DNA from: Morinoia aosen
Taxonomy: Eukaryota; Arthropoda; Malacostraca; Amphipoda; Talitridae
DNA: 64,000 nt
Reading direction: 5' to 3'
NCBI GenBank assembly: GCA_030386875.1
Contig: CM059573.1
Coordinates: 32,901,891-32,965,890, forward strand
In this document: positions 10,860-23,734 of the stretch, piece after piece
Layout: the number at the start of each line of letters is the position of its first letter
Numbering within the stretch: the first letter of the stretch is position 1
The notes under the pieces: generated by a model
Database searches by the model: none
What the model was told of the DNA's origin: nothing
The model's input: only the letters and a program-made list of their open reading frames with translations
Position numbers and translations under genes: made by a program

Positions 10860-11335
10860 TTAACTATGTAATAGGTGGCGAAAAAAAGTCAGCAGTGAAC
10901 CTCAAAAAAATGATCCGTAATAAAACCAAAGCCTACACTATTCCACCAAACAGAACGCCTACCTTACCTTCAGCTGGGCCCCACAAATCCCCTTGGGAGC
11001 GCTAGTTCCCTAGATGCAATAGTTGTATTCTCTGCGGGGTGTAAAAATTTTGTGATATTTTAACTTAGAACACAGCTAGTGTTTTCCCGTCTCATTCAAA
11101 TGAAACGGGCTCCTCAAGGGCAGGCGCACGATTATCAAATGCCCTCGTGACAGCTGGAGGAGAAGTTACGGGTTTGTTGCCTCCCCGCTCATTCCAGCTA
11201 ACCGATCCTGTACAAAAAAATGGTTGGTTATCAAGTATAAGATCGCGATCCAACAAATGAATATTTTGAGTACGGAATACCCTTATTACAGTTTCCTGAT
11301 ATTTCGTAATACTGCGAACAGTTTTCACTTAGCAT
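10860..11335 (-). repeat. R1 repeat with extended 5' part (minus)
   Basis: Minus-strand R1 copy: GGGAACTAGCGCTCCC.AGGGG and GGCCCAGCTGAAGGTAAGGTAGGC are readable at about 11010-10965, followed by GGTTCACTGCTGAC near 10905-10890. Upstream (11335-11060) it carries a block that also precedes R1 in the 24 kb copy: both can be read as FRTQNIHLLD, then a GSV.W..G segment. This shows that at least some R1 units are 600-700 bp long. Confidence 0.65.
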
Positions 11336-11980
11336 GGGAACTATTTTCACCAACCAGTTATACAAAACACAAGGAAAACTTTGGAGGGTGGTCCAAATAT
11401 TACAGCCCGAAAGCACTGTGGTGGGAGCAGTTTTTTATGTTACCTTTTCAGCAGTTAAATTTCAATGAGAATAAATGTTTCTCACAGCAATAGGTTGTTA
11501 AAGTTTACCCTTCATTTTAGGTCACATATCAGTAGCTGTACTCTTTTTAATAAAAAAGGATATACTGACAAAAAAGAACTCTTAAGGAGGAAAAATATCA
11601 AATAACTTGTGTCATAATAATTATAATACGCTTCTAATATATTACACTTTTTCCTTTATAGTTGTGTTCACACTCATTAATATTAGCAACACGTGTAAAA
11701 TTACACTTTCACTACTACGTGAACAATTAGTATGGTAAATCATCGCCACGTGAGATATTACCGGTATCCAGCACTCCTCTCATCTCTTACTTATCAACAG
11801 ACTGCACTTCTTGTCGCTACTAATAATTACTATCAGTGAAACCATCATTAAAACATAAACGTATGTTTAACAGGAACTTGTACCTCCCATGAAGACTTAG
11901 AGATGTTTCGAAATTCCTTGATGAATAACTCATCCCTCTACTTATTTAGCCAGCTCAATAGCGGCATTGAAAAATATGAA
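11336..11980. other. No recognisable feature
   Basis: A/T-rich, no repeat or coding signal that I can support. Confidence 0.5.
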
Positions 11981-11984
11981 TAAG

Positions 11985-12060
11985 CCTAGTGTAGTGGTCT
12001 GTGTGCTTGAGTTAAGCGAGCCGTACAATTAAAGTTCAATCCCACGGTAGCATTCCCTGT
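11985..12060 (+). repeat. tRNA-like sequence, possible SINE head
   Basis: TAGTGTAGTGGTCTGTGTGC (A-box-like) is followed about 35 bp later by AGTTCAATCCCACGG (B-box-like), at spacing suitable for an internal pol III promoter. The arms do not fold into a sound cloverleaf, so a decayed tRNA or SINE head is more likely than a functional gene. Confidence 0.3.
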
Positions 12061-15000
12061 TATTTTATCCTTTCGTGCTATATCCGTCGGAACGCCACTC
12101 AGAGGTGTTTATGCTGCTATAAACTTGAGCGCGTGTATATCATATGAACGTAACGTTTCATGTCCTTACGCATCGCATATTAATATTTTGCATTAGCCTA
12201 TTATTAATTGTATCTCTCTGATGCAGGTTACGCGAGAGTGACAGTTAAGAAGTTCTCTCTCCCTCTCTCTACTACTTGTGTTTTTTTTGTGAAATAACTC
12301 GCTGGAATATTGTATCGTCCATCGTCCTTGATGAACTTGATATGTAATAAATTAGTTCATGTCGAATTCTTCTGACCCTAGGAGACTAATGGGGTGGAGG
12401 CGCAATTAAAACGAGATCAGATCTTGTTACGCCAACTTTAAAGCTTCATGATAGGCTTCCGGGCCTCTGTATAACTTAGAAGAAACCCGAGGTTTCAATC
12501 TGGAAATTCCCCAATGACCTCAACAAGGATATAACTTCTTGCTTTCTATAAGGCCATTTTGCGTAGAATAGAATGACGCTGACTATTAAACTTTTACGCA
12601 ACTGTAGGCGAGACTTTAAATAAAAATATAGCAATCAATTCAGTTTTTCTCCTTTTTCTTTCTATTCACTTTGAAAAAAGCTCTCACTGGCTCACTATTC
12701 GCTTGCATATCAATAAGAATTGAAATGTATAGATAACCACATTTACATGTAGTCGCATGTATATCAAGCTCAACTCAAAGTGGATGACTAATGGATACAG
12801 CACGGATTCTTATCGTCGAGATAGGGCGTTTGAGCCTTACTAAGGGCTGAACAATAAACATTTGGCACAAAATTTTGTACCTGTGTGCCCACATGAGATT
12901 GGAAACTCTTTCCAGATGAAACTTAATAGAATGCTACTCAGGAGTCACGTGCTCTTGGTTGTATAATTTTGAGCTTCATTCACGTCCACTGACAACTTCA
13001 CTTTCAGGAATGAAAACAATTTACATTGATTTTAAGGCTATATATTGCTCATCATATATGAGCTAATTGGTTGGGGTGCAACACACATCGCGCATTGTGA
13101 ACCTATATGCATATAGTACAACTGCAGAGAAAAGCAATAAGCTGTCGGTCACAGGCCAGGGCCACGATTGTAGTAATTCTTAGTTTTCTTATTTGAAGTT
13201 TAACTCTACTGTCAATTTTTTTTAAATTATAATTTTTACCTATCAGCATATTTTAACTAAGAATACTGCCGATCAAAGCAGCCATAATGTTCAAATCTAG
13301 CGTCAGGTAGATATACTGTATGGATTAAAAAAGTTTGCCCAATTTTTAACTCACTATACGAGTATCAAAAACTAAAAATGTTACAATTTTTTTTAAAATT
13401 ACATATTGTTCATCAACCATTTCAACATCTGTATAGAATATTTGAGGAGGATGAATGGAAGGGTACTTTTGTGAAATTATGAATAGTGAAATTGCACATC
13501 AATTTCAATAACACAATTGAAATATACTTCAAATTTAGCCCACGAACATTTAAATCAACAAAAATCAATATTATACAGTGGCTAAGCCTCTTCCTGGATC
13601 TGACCTATTTTGGAAATAGTTTGAAAACGCTAATGAATTAAATCAAGCATAGAGGAACAAAGAAACTTAAAGAGTTGGAAGAGTTGAAAAGTGCGTTGAG
13701 GAAAGAGCGATTATATCACCAATATGCAAATCCCTTATGTATACTTGAATGGAAACCATCTCCGAGCTGTACATAGTAAAGCGTAAAAACTTCTCAACTA
13801 AATATTAAACATGAAATTGCTTAGATGAATACTTTCGTAATGTTCAAACACATTTTCCATTGTGTATGCATCCGTGCGTCTAAAAATTAAACCCTTCTTT
13901 TCACATTTTTTCTTAACCCATAAGTAAAAAAAATCTGAACGAATTTCGTGCATGTTGGCTCACTAACCATTCATTATACATAAAATTGGCAGTGTGCCAA
14001 AATCTTCGCCCATTCCAATGTCTCGTAAATTAGCTTTGTCACATTAAATTTCAGTCAGTTGTTAGGCGAGACATGGTGTCTAACTCCTAGGAAATCACTG
14101 CCCGGTTGGTACTTTGAGGAAATTATTGTATGGAGCGGCTTTGAGGCAGAGGTATCGGAAGGAAAACAACTGGCAATCTTTCTGTCTCAACACGCAAAGT
14201 TGGAGCGTATTTGTCGACAGTCGGTAGAAGTTCTGTAGTTCCGAGTAGACTTAGACTTACGGCACTCACTTAAGATGGTCTTCGACAGTATTTTTTCCAC
14301 GGGGTTACCGTTGACAACTGAAATGATGACAGCATTCCAACCAAATGATTGCGATGTCCAAGAATCTTTCGTAAGCATTTTGAGCGCAGCCGAAGTAGCA
14401 ACTACAAATATTCCATAAAATATTTCATTTTTTGCAACGGAAATTTGTGATTATTGTAAGTTTACTAGCGCAGTACAACATGCCGTGAATATTTTTAGTC
14501 AATATATCGATGAAAAAATTAACTAACTGCAGTGAAATTCGTATAAGTTTGAATATTGCAGAAATAAGTTACAGTGCAGATCATAATTTCTGATACGTAA
14601 TGAAGTTATGTTACATGTTTCAATAGGAAGGTGCTCCTCACAATCTATAAATTTCACGGTGGTCTACCAGAATGTTCAACTAATCTCATGAATTTTGCAT
14701 GATGCCCAATGGTTGATCTCGCTTACAGCTATGTGTAAAACACAAAAACTCAAAATACCATTGCCGGTCTTTTGATGGTTCATTTTAAGCGAAAACAAGA
14801 TAGGATAAAAAATTGAGAGGATCATTGGACACCGGGATGCAAAAATCAATATATTACAACGGTGAATAATTTCACTCTCAATGTTTTCTTACTGATAAAC
14901 AAAATGTGGTCGTGCATAATAAAGTTTTCTTTATTATCGTTTCGTGACACGTTAGTGATCGTTATAAAAAAATACACCAGAAGTGTTCGCTACTCTAAGT

Positions 15001-15165
15001 AAACGTTATAAGCATCTATCTGTGAATGATTCGGTTTTATTTTATAAGCAATAGGGTTCTAGTTATAAGCCATGAAGTTCTACGCACAATTTCTACCCGG
15101 TGCACACCCCTTTTGTGTTGTGACCTTTGGACGTCTGTAATTTTATCACACTGGCTACCACAGCT
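12061..15165. other. No supported gene; anonymous A/T-rich DNA
   Basis: About 3 kb without recognisable coding sequence. The longest open frame (63 codons, minus, 14187-14378) shows no family motif. The stretch at 12,780-12,840 is mildly tRNA-like but too weak to call. Confidence 0.5.
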
Positions 15166-15194
15166 AAGATTTTGAGCTTTTATGCCCTATGGCC

Positions 15195-15440
15195 GACTAG
15201 TGGAACTGCCCAATTGAAAATCAGGGACGTGTCATCGGTGAATTAAGGACGAGACAGTCGATCATGTAGGAATTAAAGGCGATTCGGCCGTCTCGGCCTT
15301 ATAACTCTCTCTCCCCGCTCATAACTACGCACGGTCGAGCTCGGACGTGATATTCTAAGCAGGCCAGTAATGATTTGAGGGGGCAAAATTTTTAGTTGGT
15401 TAATGGCCGTAACATTTGAGGACGGCCATCCGTTGTTTGC
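15195..15440 (+). repeat. R3 GC-rich repeat, copy 1
   Basis: A repeat defined here by three copies sharing CCCAATTGAAAATCA(A/G)GGACGT followed by CpG-rich sequence with CGGTGA, CGGCCG and GGCCATCCG. In this copy the key block is at 15207-15229 and GACGGCCATCCG at about 15421-15432. The G+C content contrasts with the surroundings. The same blocks appear at 25.3-25.55 kb (minus) and 62.2-62.4 kb (plus). Confidence 0.55.
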
Positions 15441-17910
15441 AGCTATACAAATATCATTGAATTATCGCCGTATAATGGACGGAAGTAAGCCATGAAACGT
15501 GTGTTTTGACATTGTTGCGTACAATGCACCAAGCTAGAAACTGTACTTCGCATATTTTTTCAATTTTCATGTTTTTCCAAAATATAGGCAACATTGAAAC
15601 TGAAGACTTCTCTGTGCTGTGCAATAAATGATTCGGTGCGTTTACTAGTGTTCATTTATAAATTTTCACCATACATTTGTTATGGTTATGTTTTTATTTC
15701 CTTCTTCGATTCCAGTCAAACATATTACTACAGTCCCCACAGTATATCTATCTCTCTCAGAAGAGAAGTGCTACTTACTGAGAGGACAACGCAAGATTTT
15801 AAATTGAGAAATGAGATTCAAGAGTGAAATCAGTTTAATCACTTCTTAGTTCTAATTGCATTCATAATAATTTAATTATAATTTGGAAATTTCTAAAAGG
15901 AAGAATAACATAAAATAAAATTAACTAATCTCGTATCATAGTGATTCAAATTATACCTAAGATTAATTGTATTCATAAATTTTATGCTATATCGTTCTAT
16001 TTTTTATGGTGAAGATATCGTGATGTTGACAATGCTGATTATTTCAAGAAAAACATAGATTCCAAACAGTGCTAAGCGAAAACGTATTTTATTATGACAG
16101 TTTCTGATATCAAATTTCTTGACGTAACCCACTGTAGCGGGTAATGAAATTTAAAGAAAACGAAATATCGCATAATATCGTTCAAATTTGGCTAATTACG
16201 TTGCAAAGAATAACATATGGTAGTAATGAAATCTTATATTCTAACAAAGTAATCAAATTAATTCTCGTTTGAATAAGTAAAGCAATACAAGTCAAACTTT
16301 CCATAGTTCGCAATTCAAGTAACATTGCTTCTCAATTTCTGTTGGATATTTTTATTCCCGAAGCAGTCGTGCGTAGCTGAAGTCTGCTCTCAAGATATAC
16401 GAGTGTTTGCAACATGGAAATTACACATAAAACAATGATGTAACACTAATTACGTTCTGATAACATCGCGCAAATTAATCTTCGTTTGACGTTTTAAGCA
16501 AACGTCACATACCACAGCACTTAAACGTAGGCTAAAGATCGGTTATTATTTTTACTCAAATTAAAACAAAGACTTGATCATCAACGAAATATACTGAGAA
16601 GGAATATATTTATTAAAAAAAAAACATATGTCTGGGAAAGAAGTTGGCAAATGGTTTGTCATGAGTTCGGTAAGTACGAGGTCGATGTATCGTCTATCAG
16701 TCGACGACCAATCTACAAATTACCCTATCCATGTCATTTTAATTAAAATGGAATAACAAAAAAGTATGATGTATTACACTCCTACTGCCTTCCAAGAACA
16801 AGTGATATATATATATATACAATATTATTTAGTCTAGTATAAAAAACTCTTCAAAAAATTTGTTTCGAACATTTAAACGTTACTGTCTGTAAGCCAACTT
16901 ACCCTAAAAATTTGCTCTATGAACTGGTTCGATCCAGTACCATTCGAAGTTTCGAACGAGCAGTCTGTGGCATCGCACCGGCGGGCGGCGGTGCAGCTTA
17001 GACAGTTTGTTAGTTTTTAATGTCGCAATAGGTGCTGTTACAGTGTGATTCCAAATTACTTCTTAAAAACTTTGAATATGAATTTTATTGATTGTAGTGC
17101 AGATGTTTGAACGTTCTATGTGTTGGGAAATTCAAAATTTAAACTGGATGAAAGTTCTAACTACGATTTTATGTTGATCGACCCGATTCGATCGTTACTC
17201 TCATCCGTAGAACTTTCTCGTCAGCTGGAGCGTTCAAGCTAAGTTTAATTTCTTAAAATCAGTCATGTGAAGGGTGTTTTAGTGATATTTATATCAAAGT
17301 CGATAGATTGCTCTTTCGTCAATTTCTCTATTTCTATGGTAATCTAGAAATGATCCTACTTGAAAATAGTTTTTTTTTGAGGAAAAAATTTAAAAAGTGC
17401 TCGAAGCTAGTTCTTCTGTCAAATAAGACATATACTGGAGGCCGTGAAAAAAGTGCGGTAGCCCTCTCAAGGAAGTGTTACAGAATTTGCCTGTTGCCTG
17501 AAAGAAACCGCTGTAGGGGCGAGTCGGCGTTAATACACCTTCAAACATAGCAGTCGCATCAAGTAAGTATTTTATGCATTTGTGAATAGTTGTTGTTTTG
17601 AGTATTGGTCGTTTTGTGATAGGCTATACATATACCGAATATTTTATTATTTTCAAATACTTGAGTTTTAACCCTATTAGGTATAATTGTAAATTAATAA
17701 TAATATAATTGAATATGAACAGGATATTATAACGACCTCCATTTATGGTTGCCAGTTCAATTTCTACTAAAAACTCCCATTATTTTACTTGCATTCGATA
17801 TTGTAGAATTAAATCCAACATTACATAATTTCAACCTACTTGAATTTCAACCGTGCTGTAAACCGTATCATTAACTGTAGGTTGACCGTTAACATTAAAG
17901 AGTTTCCCTT
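15441..17910. other. No supported gene
   Basis: A/T-rich sequence with a (TA)n run near 16807-16820 and a GC-rich spot (16965-16995). Short open frames at 15594-15827 and 17308-17550 have no recognisable motif. A local inverted repeat around GAAAGTTCTA (about 17150-17215) is imperfect. Confidence 0.45.
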
Positions 17911-17914
17911 TTAT

Positions 17915-19380
17915 TTAAGGGAAGCGTTTCCAAAAAACTGAAACTTTTTTCTATTGGACTTAGGTCTATGAAAATTTGCAGACTACTAGATCTCCACTTT
18001 TGTAAAAACTTATCTTAAACAAAAAATTTTCATAAGGCCATAGAAAATTAATTATTGAAAAAAAAATTATATATATATACATATATTATTCATTATAACT
18101 ACGAAATGTACAAAGCTAGAGCAATGCGGTTTGTTGCATTTGAGAGTCAAACGTGTGCTCTATCTAATTTACTAGTGGATTTTTTTATGTATTTCATTCA
18201 GAATTTATATGATTTTTTTTGTAAGTGTCAGGGCAAAAGTTATATTTTAGGGTAAAAAAGTCCACGGAAAGCTTTACAGAAAAAAAATTGAAATCCTACT
18301 AGTAAATTAGGTAGAGCACACGTATCACTTTCAAATGCAACAAACCACATTGCTCTAGCTTTGTAAACTTCGGAGTTATAACGACAAACGTCTTGATAAC
18401 TTACTTTCTTCATAAAACCTATTTTTAAGAAAAAAAAATGCTTCTCCTCCTTTAGTTTTTGAGCTAAAGTGATGATTTTGGTATCATTGGATGCAGGAAA
18501 ACAAAGGCTTTACAATGTATTGAGAAGTTTTTCAAAATTCATTCTTGTTTCAAAGTTATGACGTTATAAATTTGAATTTTCTTGAGAATATTTCGATTTT
18601 TTCTATTTTAATTTTTTAAATTTTTATATTGAAAATTTGAGGAAAAGCATTCAAGTTTTTGGAATGTCCACGTTATTCTGCATCCAATGATACCAAAATC
18701 ATTACTGTAGCTCAAAAATTGTAGGAGGAAAAGCATTTAGAAAACCCCCAAAAATGTCGTTTTCTATGATTTCCCATTTTCCTTTCAAGAAAATCGCATT
18801 TTTTCATAAATGATAAATGATTCTAAATTGCATTTCCTATCAGTATACCAAATTTCATTGCTCTAAATTCAATAATAAAAAAAATATTCGGATGGGGGAT
18901 GCTTACCTTGAGGAATATGAATGATGAAATATATATATAAAAAAAAGATAAAATTGAAAATTTAGGGATTTTTTTTTAATGTCCACGTTATTCTGCATTC
19001 AATGATACCAAAATCATCACTGTAGCTCAAAAACTGTAGGAGGAGAAGCATTTAGAAATAACCCCTAAAAATGTCGTTTTCTATGATTTCCCATTTTCTT
19101 TTCAAGAAAATCGCATTTTGTCATGAATGATAAATGATTCTAAATTGCATTTCCTATCAGTATACCAAATTTCATTGCTCTAGGTTCAAAAATGAAAAAA
19201 AAGGTCCGTAAGGGGGATTCTCTCCCCCTCCCGGGGGAGACGTTAGCTCTGGGATACGTTCCTGATATTTTTACAGACATTCGGGGACATATCTCAAACT
19301 CATTTAAAGCAATAAAAAAAATCGGGAGAATCGACTTTTGGACTGCAGCTAAGGGGAACGTGAAAAAATGCTTCCCTTAA
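17915..19380. mobile_element. TTAA-flanked element B (non-autonomous)
   Basis: A 1,458-bp element (17919-19376) flanked by TTAA (17915-17918 and 19377-19380) with inverted ends GGGAAGC.TTT. It contains no transposase. Internally, arms of about 70 bp (18111-18182 and 18290-18363) are inverted repeats around GCTCTA.(C/T)TAATTTACTAGT. A 210-bp block occurs twice as a direct repeat (18661-18870 and 18978-19188), with a partial inverted version near 18430-18500. A GGGGGAT...CCCCCTCCCGGGGGAG run (19207-19235) lies 140-170 bp from the right end. The same layout is seen in elements A and C. Confidence 0.75.
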
Positions 19381-19719
19381 TTGAACATAACATGACTTGT
19401 CATAACTCACCCTCACAAAGCTTAACTTAACCTTGCTCTACATGTGCCCTGCTTTTAAATATAAAAACACATGAAAATGTTCGGCAAGAAACCTATATAG
19501 TTTCCAACGTTATAATTTAGCGGTTACGTTTTAAGCAGTCATCCACACTAGCACCTATAGGGGTGGAATAATTGTAAATCTTCTGCCGGAAAATTTCGTG
19601 AAGCTCGATTGTTAAGATGCTAAGGAGGAATAGAGAAGTTTAGCTATCAGGAAAAATGTGCTACACGTCCTTACCTTGACATATCTGGAAATATCTCATA
19701 CACGCGTTTTTACTTTCAG

Positions 19720-19796
19720 AAGAATTGGATTCATCCGAGGACTCTGAGCAAGGTGCTGAACCTGTCTCCCAACTGCTGAATTCGTTCCCGACCTAA
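19720..19796 (+). CDS. Candidate terminal exon, acidic C-terminus
   Basis: A TTTTTACTTTCAG acceptor is followed by an open frame reading ELDSSEDSEQGAEPVSQLL and ending at TAA (19794-19796). The acidic, serine-rich composition is protein-like and rare in the surrounding DNA, but no partner exon is visible upstream (element B occupies that space) and the family is unknown. An R1 copy begins 50 bp downstream. Weak, recorded because it could be the end of a host gene or of a transposon gene. Confidence 0.2.
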
Positions 19797-19847
19797 GACG
19801 TTGAGAATTACGTTCAGATAACAATGTTTCTTTCACATTGATATGTG

Positions 19848-20216
19848 CTCCTCAGAGGGATACAACTGTTGTATCTATGGGAATTAGCGCTCCCAGGGGA
19901 ACTATGTGAGGGCCCGAGCTAAAGGTTAGGTAGGTCCTTTTTGTTGAAATAGAATAAGTTTCGTTTTGTTACGTACCATCTTTTTTCGGTTCACTGCTGT
20001 CCTGTTTTTCAGCACCTACAACTTTCTTCTTCAACTTTTTCTTGTTTCATGATTTTCTTTCTTGGCTTTCTGTTTCTGTGCACTTTGTGCAGAGATTCCT
20101 CGTTCCCTCAACTCCATACTTAATGGTGCTTTCCTCCTTCCTCTCTTGGAACGTCTTTGTCTTGGTTAAGGGAGGCTAAAACTTTCTTATATAATAATAA
20201 TAATAACAAAAATAAT
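19848..20216 (+). repeat. R1 repeat, full-length copy
   Basis: Complete R1 unit: GATACAACTGTTGTATC hairpin, GGGAATTAGCGCTCCC block, GGCCCGAGCTAAAGGTTAGG, TTTTTTCGGTTCACTG, CTGTCCTGTTTTTCAGCACC, GGGAGGCTAAAACT and a TTATATAATAATAATAAT tail. Together with copy 2 it defines a unit of about 370-430 bp. Confidence 0.75.
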
Positions 20217-21000
20217 GATAATCACATTGATATGTGAACTTCGTTTTATTTTGTATTGTTTATGAGTGCGTTCATCAAAAGAAATCTATTATAGTACATG
20301 TTGAGTGCTAATCTATTTTATGTATTGCTGATTGTATGCGTGATATTTTAGGTGCGTAATGTATTGGGACGGTCTACTATTGCTTTACCTCTTTTTCTTC
20401 GATATATCTCGATAGGAATTTGATGGAATAGTTTCATTTCGACATATACGATGACACTATTAAAAATAGAAGGAATAAATCTCTACTTTAGTTAGTTTTA
20501 AAAGCTCTGTGTGTAAATTCATACATTGCACCATCGTTAGTGTTTATTTTACCTTTGAATATATCGGTAGAAGGGCTCTACCAAGGAATTTGATTCCGTT
20601 TTTATCAATGGTATTCGATTTTGAATCCACGATTAAGTAAATCCTGTGAAAAGTTGAATTTTAATTCATAGAAATGCAACTTCTCAGGGAACTCAAAGAA
20701 TATCTAGTTCCATAGTACTGCAGGGAACAATTCCAATATATTTTGACGTATTTTATTACTTAATTTACCCAATTATGGTGCATATCATCTTCCTTCAAAT
20801 TAAGCATTTTAATATACATTTCGTTATATGCAGAATTTTTTTTTAAATGACTCAAAAACATTAGTTGTGTTTCTGGTTTTGAGTACTATAATGTACATAT
20901 GAACATCCTTCCATTTACCTTACAAGACTATCATAAGACCTCTTAAATAATATTTAAGAACATACTAGGTAAACAATTTTATCCTTCCTTCCATTTCCAG
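20217..21000. other. No recognisable feature upstream of the DUF4806-like exons
   Basis: A/T-rich; ends in a good splice acceptor (CCATTTCCAG at 20991-21000). It may be intron or upstream flank of the gene that follows. No convincing first exon was found. Confidence 0.4.
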
Positions 21001-21972
21001 TTCCGTTGCTTCGCCAAAAAAATGGAAATAACTGCCATTCAAAGTGAACTCGATCGCATGGAGTGTAAAGTTGAGATATTAAACGATCAAGTTGCTGGGA
21101 TCGCCTTGCTTCTAAAGGAGCATCATTACTCAGAAAAATCTGCCAACGTAACACCAGATCGAGGATTCGCGCGTGCGACTTCAATGGAAGACTGGACTAC
21201 ATACTTCAGAGCGAAGATTTTGTAAGTTGTATTGTGGTCAAATAATTGTTAATATATCCCTCCATTTATATCAAGTTGTCATTTAAATATTTGTGAATAG
21301 TGGATTTGACGCTTCTTCGTTATGATGGGGAGTTGGCGTGAAATATGCGCGAAAAACTTAGACAAACACAACCTTTTATTTCGGCAGGCACAAGTCTTCG
21401 TAGAGAGACTTCAAAGCCAATATGATGCCGAGGATTCAAACAAAATTGTAAGCTAATGTACTTCGGAGTTGTGGAGAAACTAACATTTTTAAATATGTCT
21501 TACAGTTTCCTGTTCTCAAATTTCCAGGTTCCATATCTGATGACCGCCAGGGAAGCAAACCTTAGTCGCACAGTGACAGCGATGTTGAAAATCTTACTCG
21601 CGGGAAACCTAGCGACAGAATTCTCCATGCCAGGTTTAGGCCCCCACAGACTGAGGACCAACTCAAGTTTGACAACTCCGCTCCGCCGCTTGTGCAGTAA
21701 TCGAAAGTGAGTAACCATGATACCATGTACTTCAGAGTATTGTTACATAAAACTAATTCATATTTGCAAATCATGTTCACAACATTTGATTGTATTTAAT
21801 TTAGTGCGTAAAATAAAAGAGTAGGATTCAGCCTGCAATAATTTGTTGCGAACGACCTTCTTCATATTTTTTTCTTCATTGCAATGCAGATGCTCTTGCT
21901 CAAATTCCCGAGTACCGCAACGAGCCTAGGAGTAAAGTGAAAGCTGCCTTTCAGAAAGCTCTCATCTCATAG
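21001..21972 (+). CDS. Putative DUF4806-like gene, four exons (possibly decayed)
   Basis: Four splice-bounded open stretches: 21001-21221 (ATG at 21022; coiled-coil-like SELDRMECKVEILNDQV), 21388-21447 (AQVFVERLQSQYDAEDSNK), 21528-21706 (VPYLMTAREANLSRTVTAML, then LLAGNLATEFSMPG) and 21890-21972 (IPEYRNEPRSKVKAAFQKAL, stop TAG). Acceptors (TTTCCAG, TTTCGGCAG, AATTTCCAG, GCAATGCAG) and donors (GTAAGT, GTAAGC, GTGAGT) are good. Exons 2-4 follow the DUF4806 pattern: a short leader, R..V..+LK.+++..LA..FS..G, then a tail with E...VK.A....L. Exons 2 and 3 join in phase. Exon 1 to 2 and exon 3 to 4 need a shift of frame, so this is either an alternatively spliced gene I modelled wrongly or a recent pseudogene. 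DUF4806 has no established function. Confidence 0.5.
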
Positions 21973-22221
21973 CTAAGCTCTGCTGAATAATGTTTTACGA
22001 AGTTTCACCAGGATAAACTTACAATCTCATGTAGGTTCACAGATAACAAATTTTGTACCAAACTTCTATTGTTTAATGAACAACTCCAGTAACCCACTCC
22101 CCGCAATTAGGTTCTAACGCTCTTTTTCGACGAGACGACTACGCGCTGTATCTACTTATTAGTCATCCACTTTCAGTGGCGAGTGATATGCATGCACATG
22201 AATTTCGAAACATGACTTCAT

Positions 22222-22462
22222 GAGTATATATTTTAACACTTTGACCTCAATTGGTTAAACTGAGATTCAATTTTCAACTAAAATTTGAAGTCGATTAAAG
22301 TTAGCTATTTTGAAAATGCAAACAATAACCGGATCCGGCCGTCATTTTGCTTTAATTAAATATTCATTAAAATTTAGTTTGTGATACCGTTCGGTCAGCA
22401 GCATTAGAAAAATCCCCTCCTAGACCACCGGTAGAGTATGTTGCGCTGAAAGTGTAAATGAT
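22222..22462 (+). repeat. R2 dispersed repeat, copy 1
   Basis: Shares with 28,600-28,830, in the same order, blocks such as TTGACC.CAATTGGTT, a run around CAATTTTCAACT/CAATACTCAACT, GGATC.GGCC/GGATCGTGCC, CTTTAATTA, GTCAGCAGCA, and AAATCCCCTC followed by (C/A)C(C/A).GGTAG.G. Two copies only, so the class is undetermined. Confidence 0.55.
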
Positions 22463-23145
22463 GATAGTAGTCATTTCGAGCGATACTAAGTGTAGCCTGT
22501 TATTAAATAGGGGATGAGGGGAGTGCCGGGTACACATGACCATCATTCACTGACTGAATCTCAACTGACCATCATTCACCACGCTCATTGCGCACGTAGC
22601 ACTGAAATTAGATTTTTTCATGTGCTTACAACGACAGATTGATAGTATAATATAGATGTTTTCAAATTATTCTAACACAATTTATTTTCCAACTTTTCAA
22701 CTTTGCGAAATTGTTTTAGTTCTCCACGTGTTAGAATACGAAGTTAGTCACATATCATTTCGTTGAAATGAACAGTCAATTTCTTGAAAATTCTACACAT
22801 ATCAGTCAATAAAAGGCAACATTTCGATGTTACTAACATTTTCAGGATGCCAAAGACAAAACAAACAATCAATTTGATAAAACTATGTCAGTCCAAAACG
22901 TAAGCTACATCCGACTGAAAATAAATATTGGTAATCCCATTGCGAAATGACTAGGTAGGACTTACTTTGTGCAAGACTAAAATTACAGATGCCTAGTTAT
23001 TGATCACCAGATATTCATATGGTAACGGCACCAGAGATGAAGGCAAAATGGACGAGCTACCGGAGGTTCCAAACATCTAAGCCACAGTCCTACAGAACAA
23101 TTTCAGAGCAAAAAATAATTTGTACTTTCGTTGAGGGTAGGTTCA
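22463..23145. other. No supported gene
   Basis: Contains a local duplication of TGACCATCATTCAC (near 22537 and 22566). Otherwise no recognisable feature before the PLE relic. Confidence 0.45.
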
Positions 23146-23734
23146 ATTTTATAAATCTGCAGTGCTTCTATAACTTGAATTCTATACCGGTAAAGCCGAT
23201 TTTATACGGAAGGTACGTGGACGATATTATCGTTGAAATTGAGATGGTAGAGCAGTTTGAGATGTTGAGGAATTTGGTGACTGATAATCCGGTGTTACAT
23301 TTACGTATGAGCTGGGTGTGTAAGTGGGAAGCTGCCATTTCTTGACGTTTCAGTTGAAGAATCTCAGAGTGCTTTTCGTATAACTGTGTATGTCACCCTC
23401 GCATGCTGGTGGAACCAGAAACTGTGATTGTGATGCAGCGCATGTGTATTATGAAGGTGTTATCCATACCTTGTTAAAGAACATTTATGAAGTGTGCAGC
23501 AGCTGGGCTAGTTTTCATTCAGAAATGCTACGTGAAACCAATACATCCAGATATGTCATTAAAACTTCGTGTGTACTACAAAATCACAAAATCAGTGATC
23601 TACTTAGAAACAATATTTCTAGATCCGGAGTCTGTGACCTTGGCCGAGGCAATGTGATTTTTCAGTTCGAATGTAACAGGATAGACCGCAAGTGCCGTGA
23701 AACATGTGAATATCTGGTGTGCGGCAAGAACTAG
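23146..23734 (+). pseudogene. PLE-type reverse transcriptase relic
   Basis: RT palm motif GRYVDDIIVEIE (about 23208-23245) is followed by FLDV.VEES in a shifted frame (about 23336) and then by GVIHTLLKNIYEVCSSWASF (about 23455-23515), the PLE connector pattern (VIKTLL.RAY.VCSSW..F). A further stretch with RNNISRSGVCDL lies near 23600-23640. The sequence is clearly different from the other PLEs in the window, so it is another lineage. N-terminal RT blocks and the GIY-YIG domain are missing and frames are shifted. RT would copy element RNA at a nicked target. No longer functional. Confidence 0.6.

Noticed and set aside
16920-16946. T-arm-like ACTGGTTCGATCCAGT
   Set aside because: The loop is one base short and there is no A box or acceptor stem upstream at tRNA distance.
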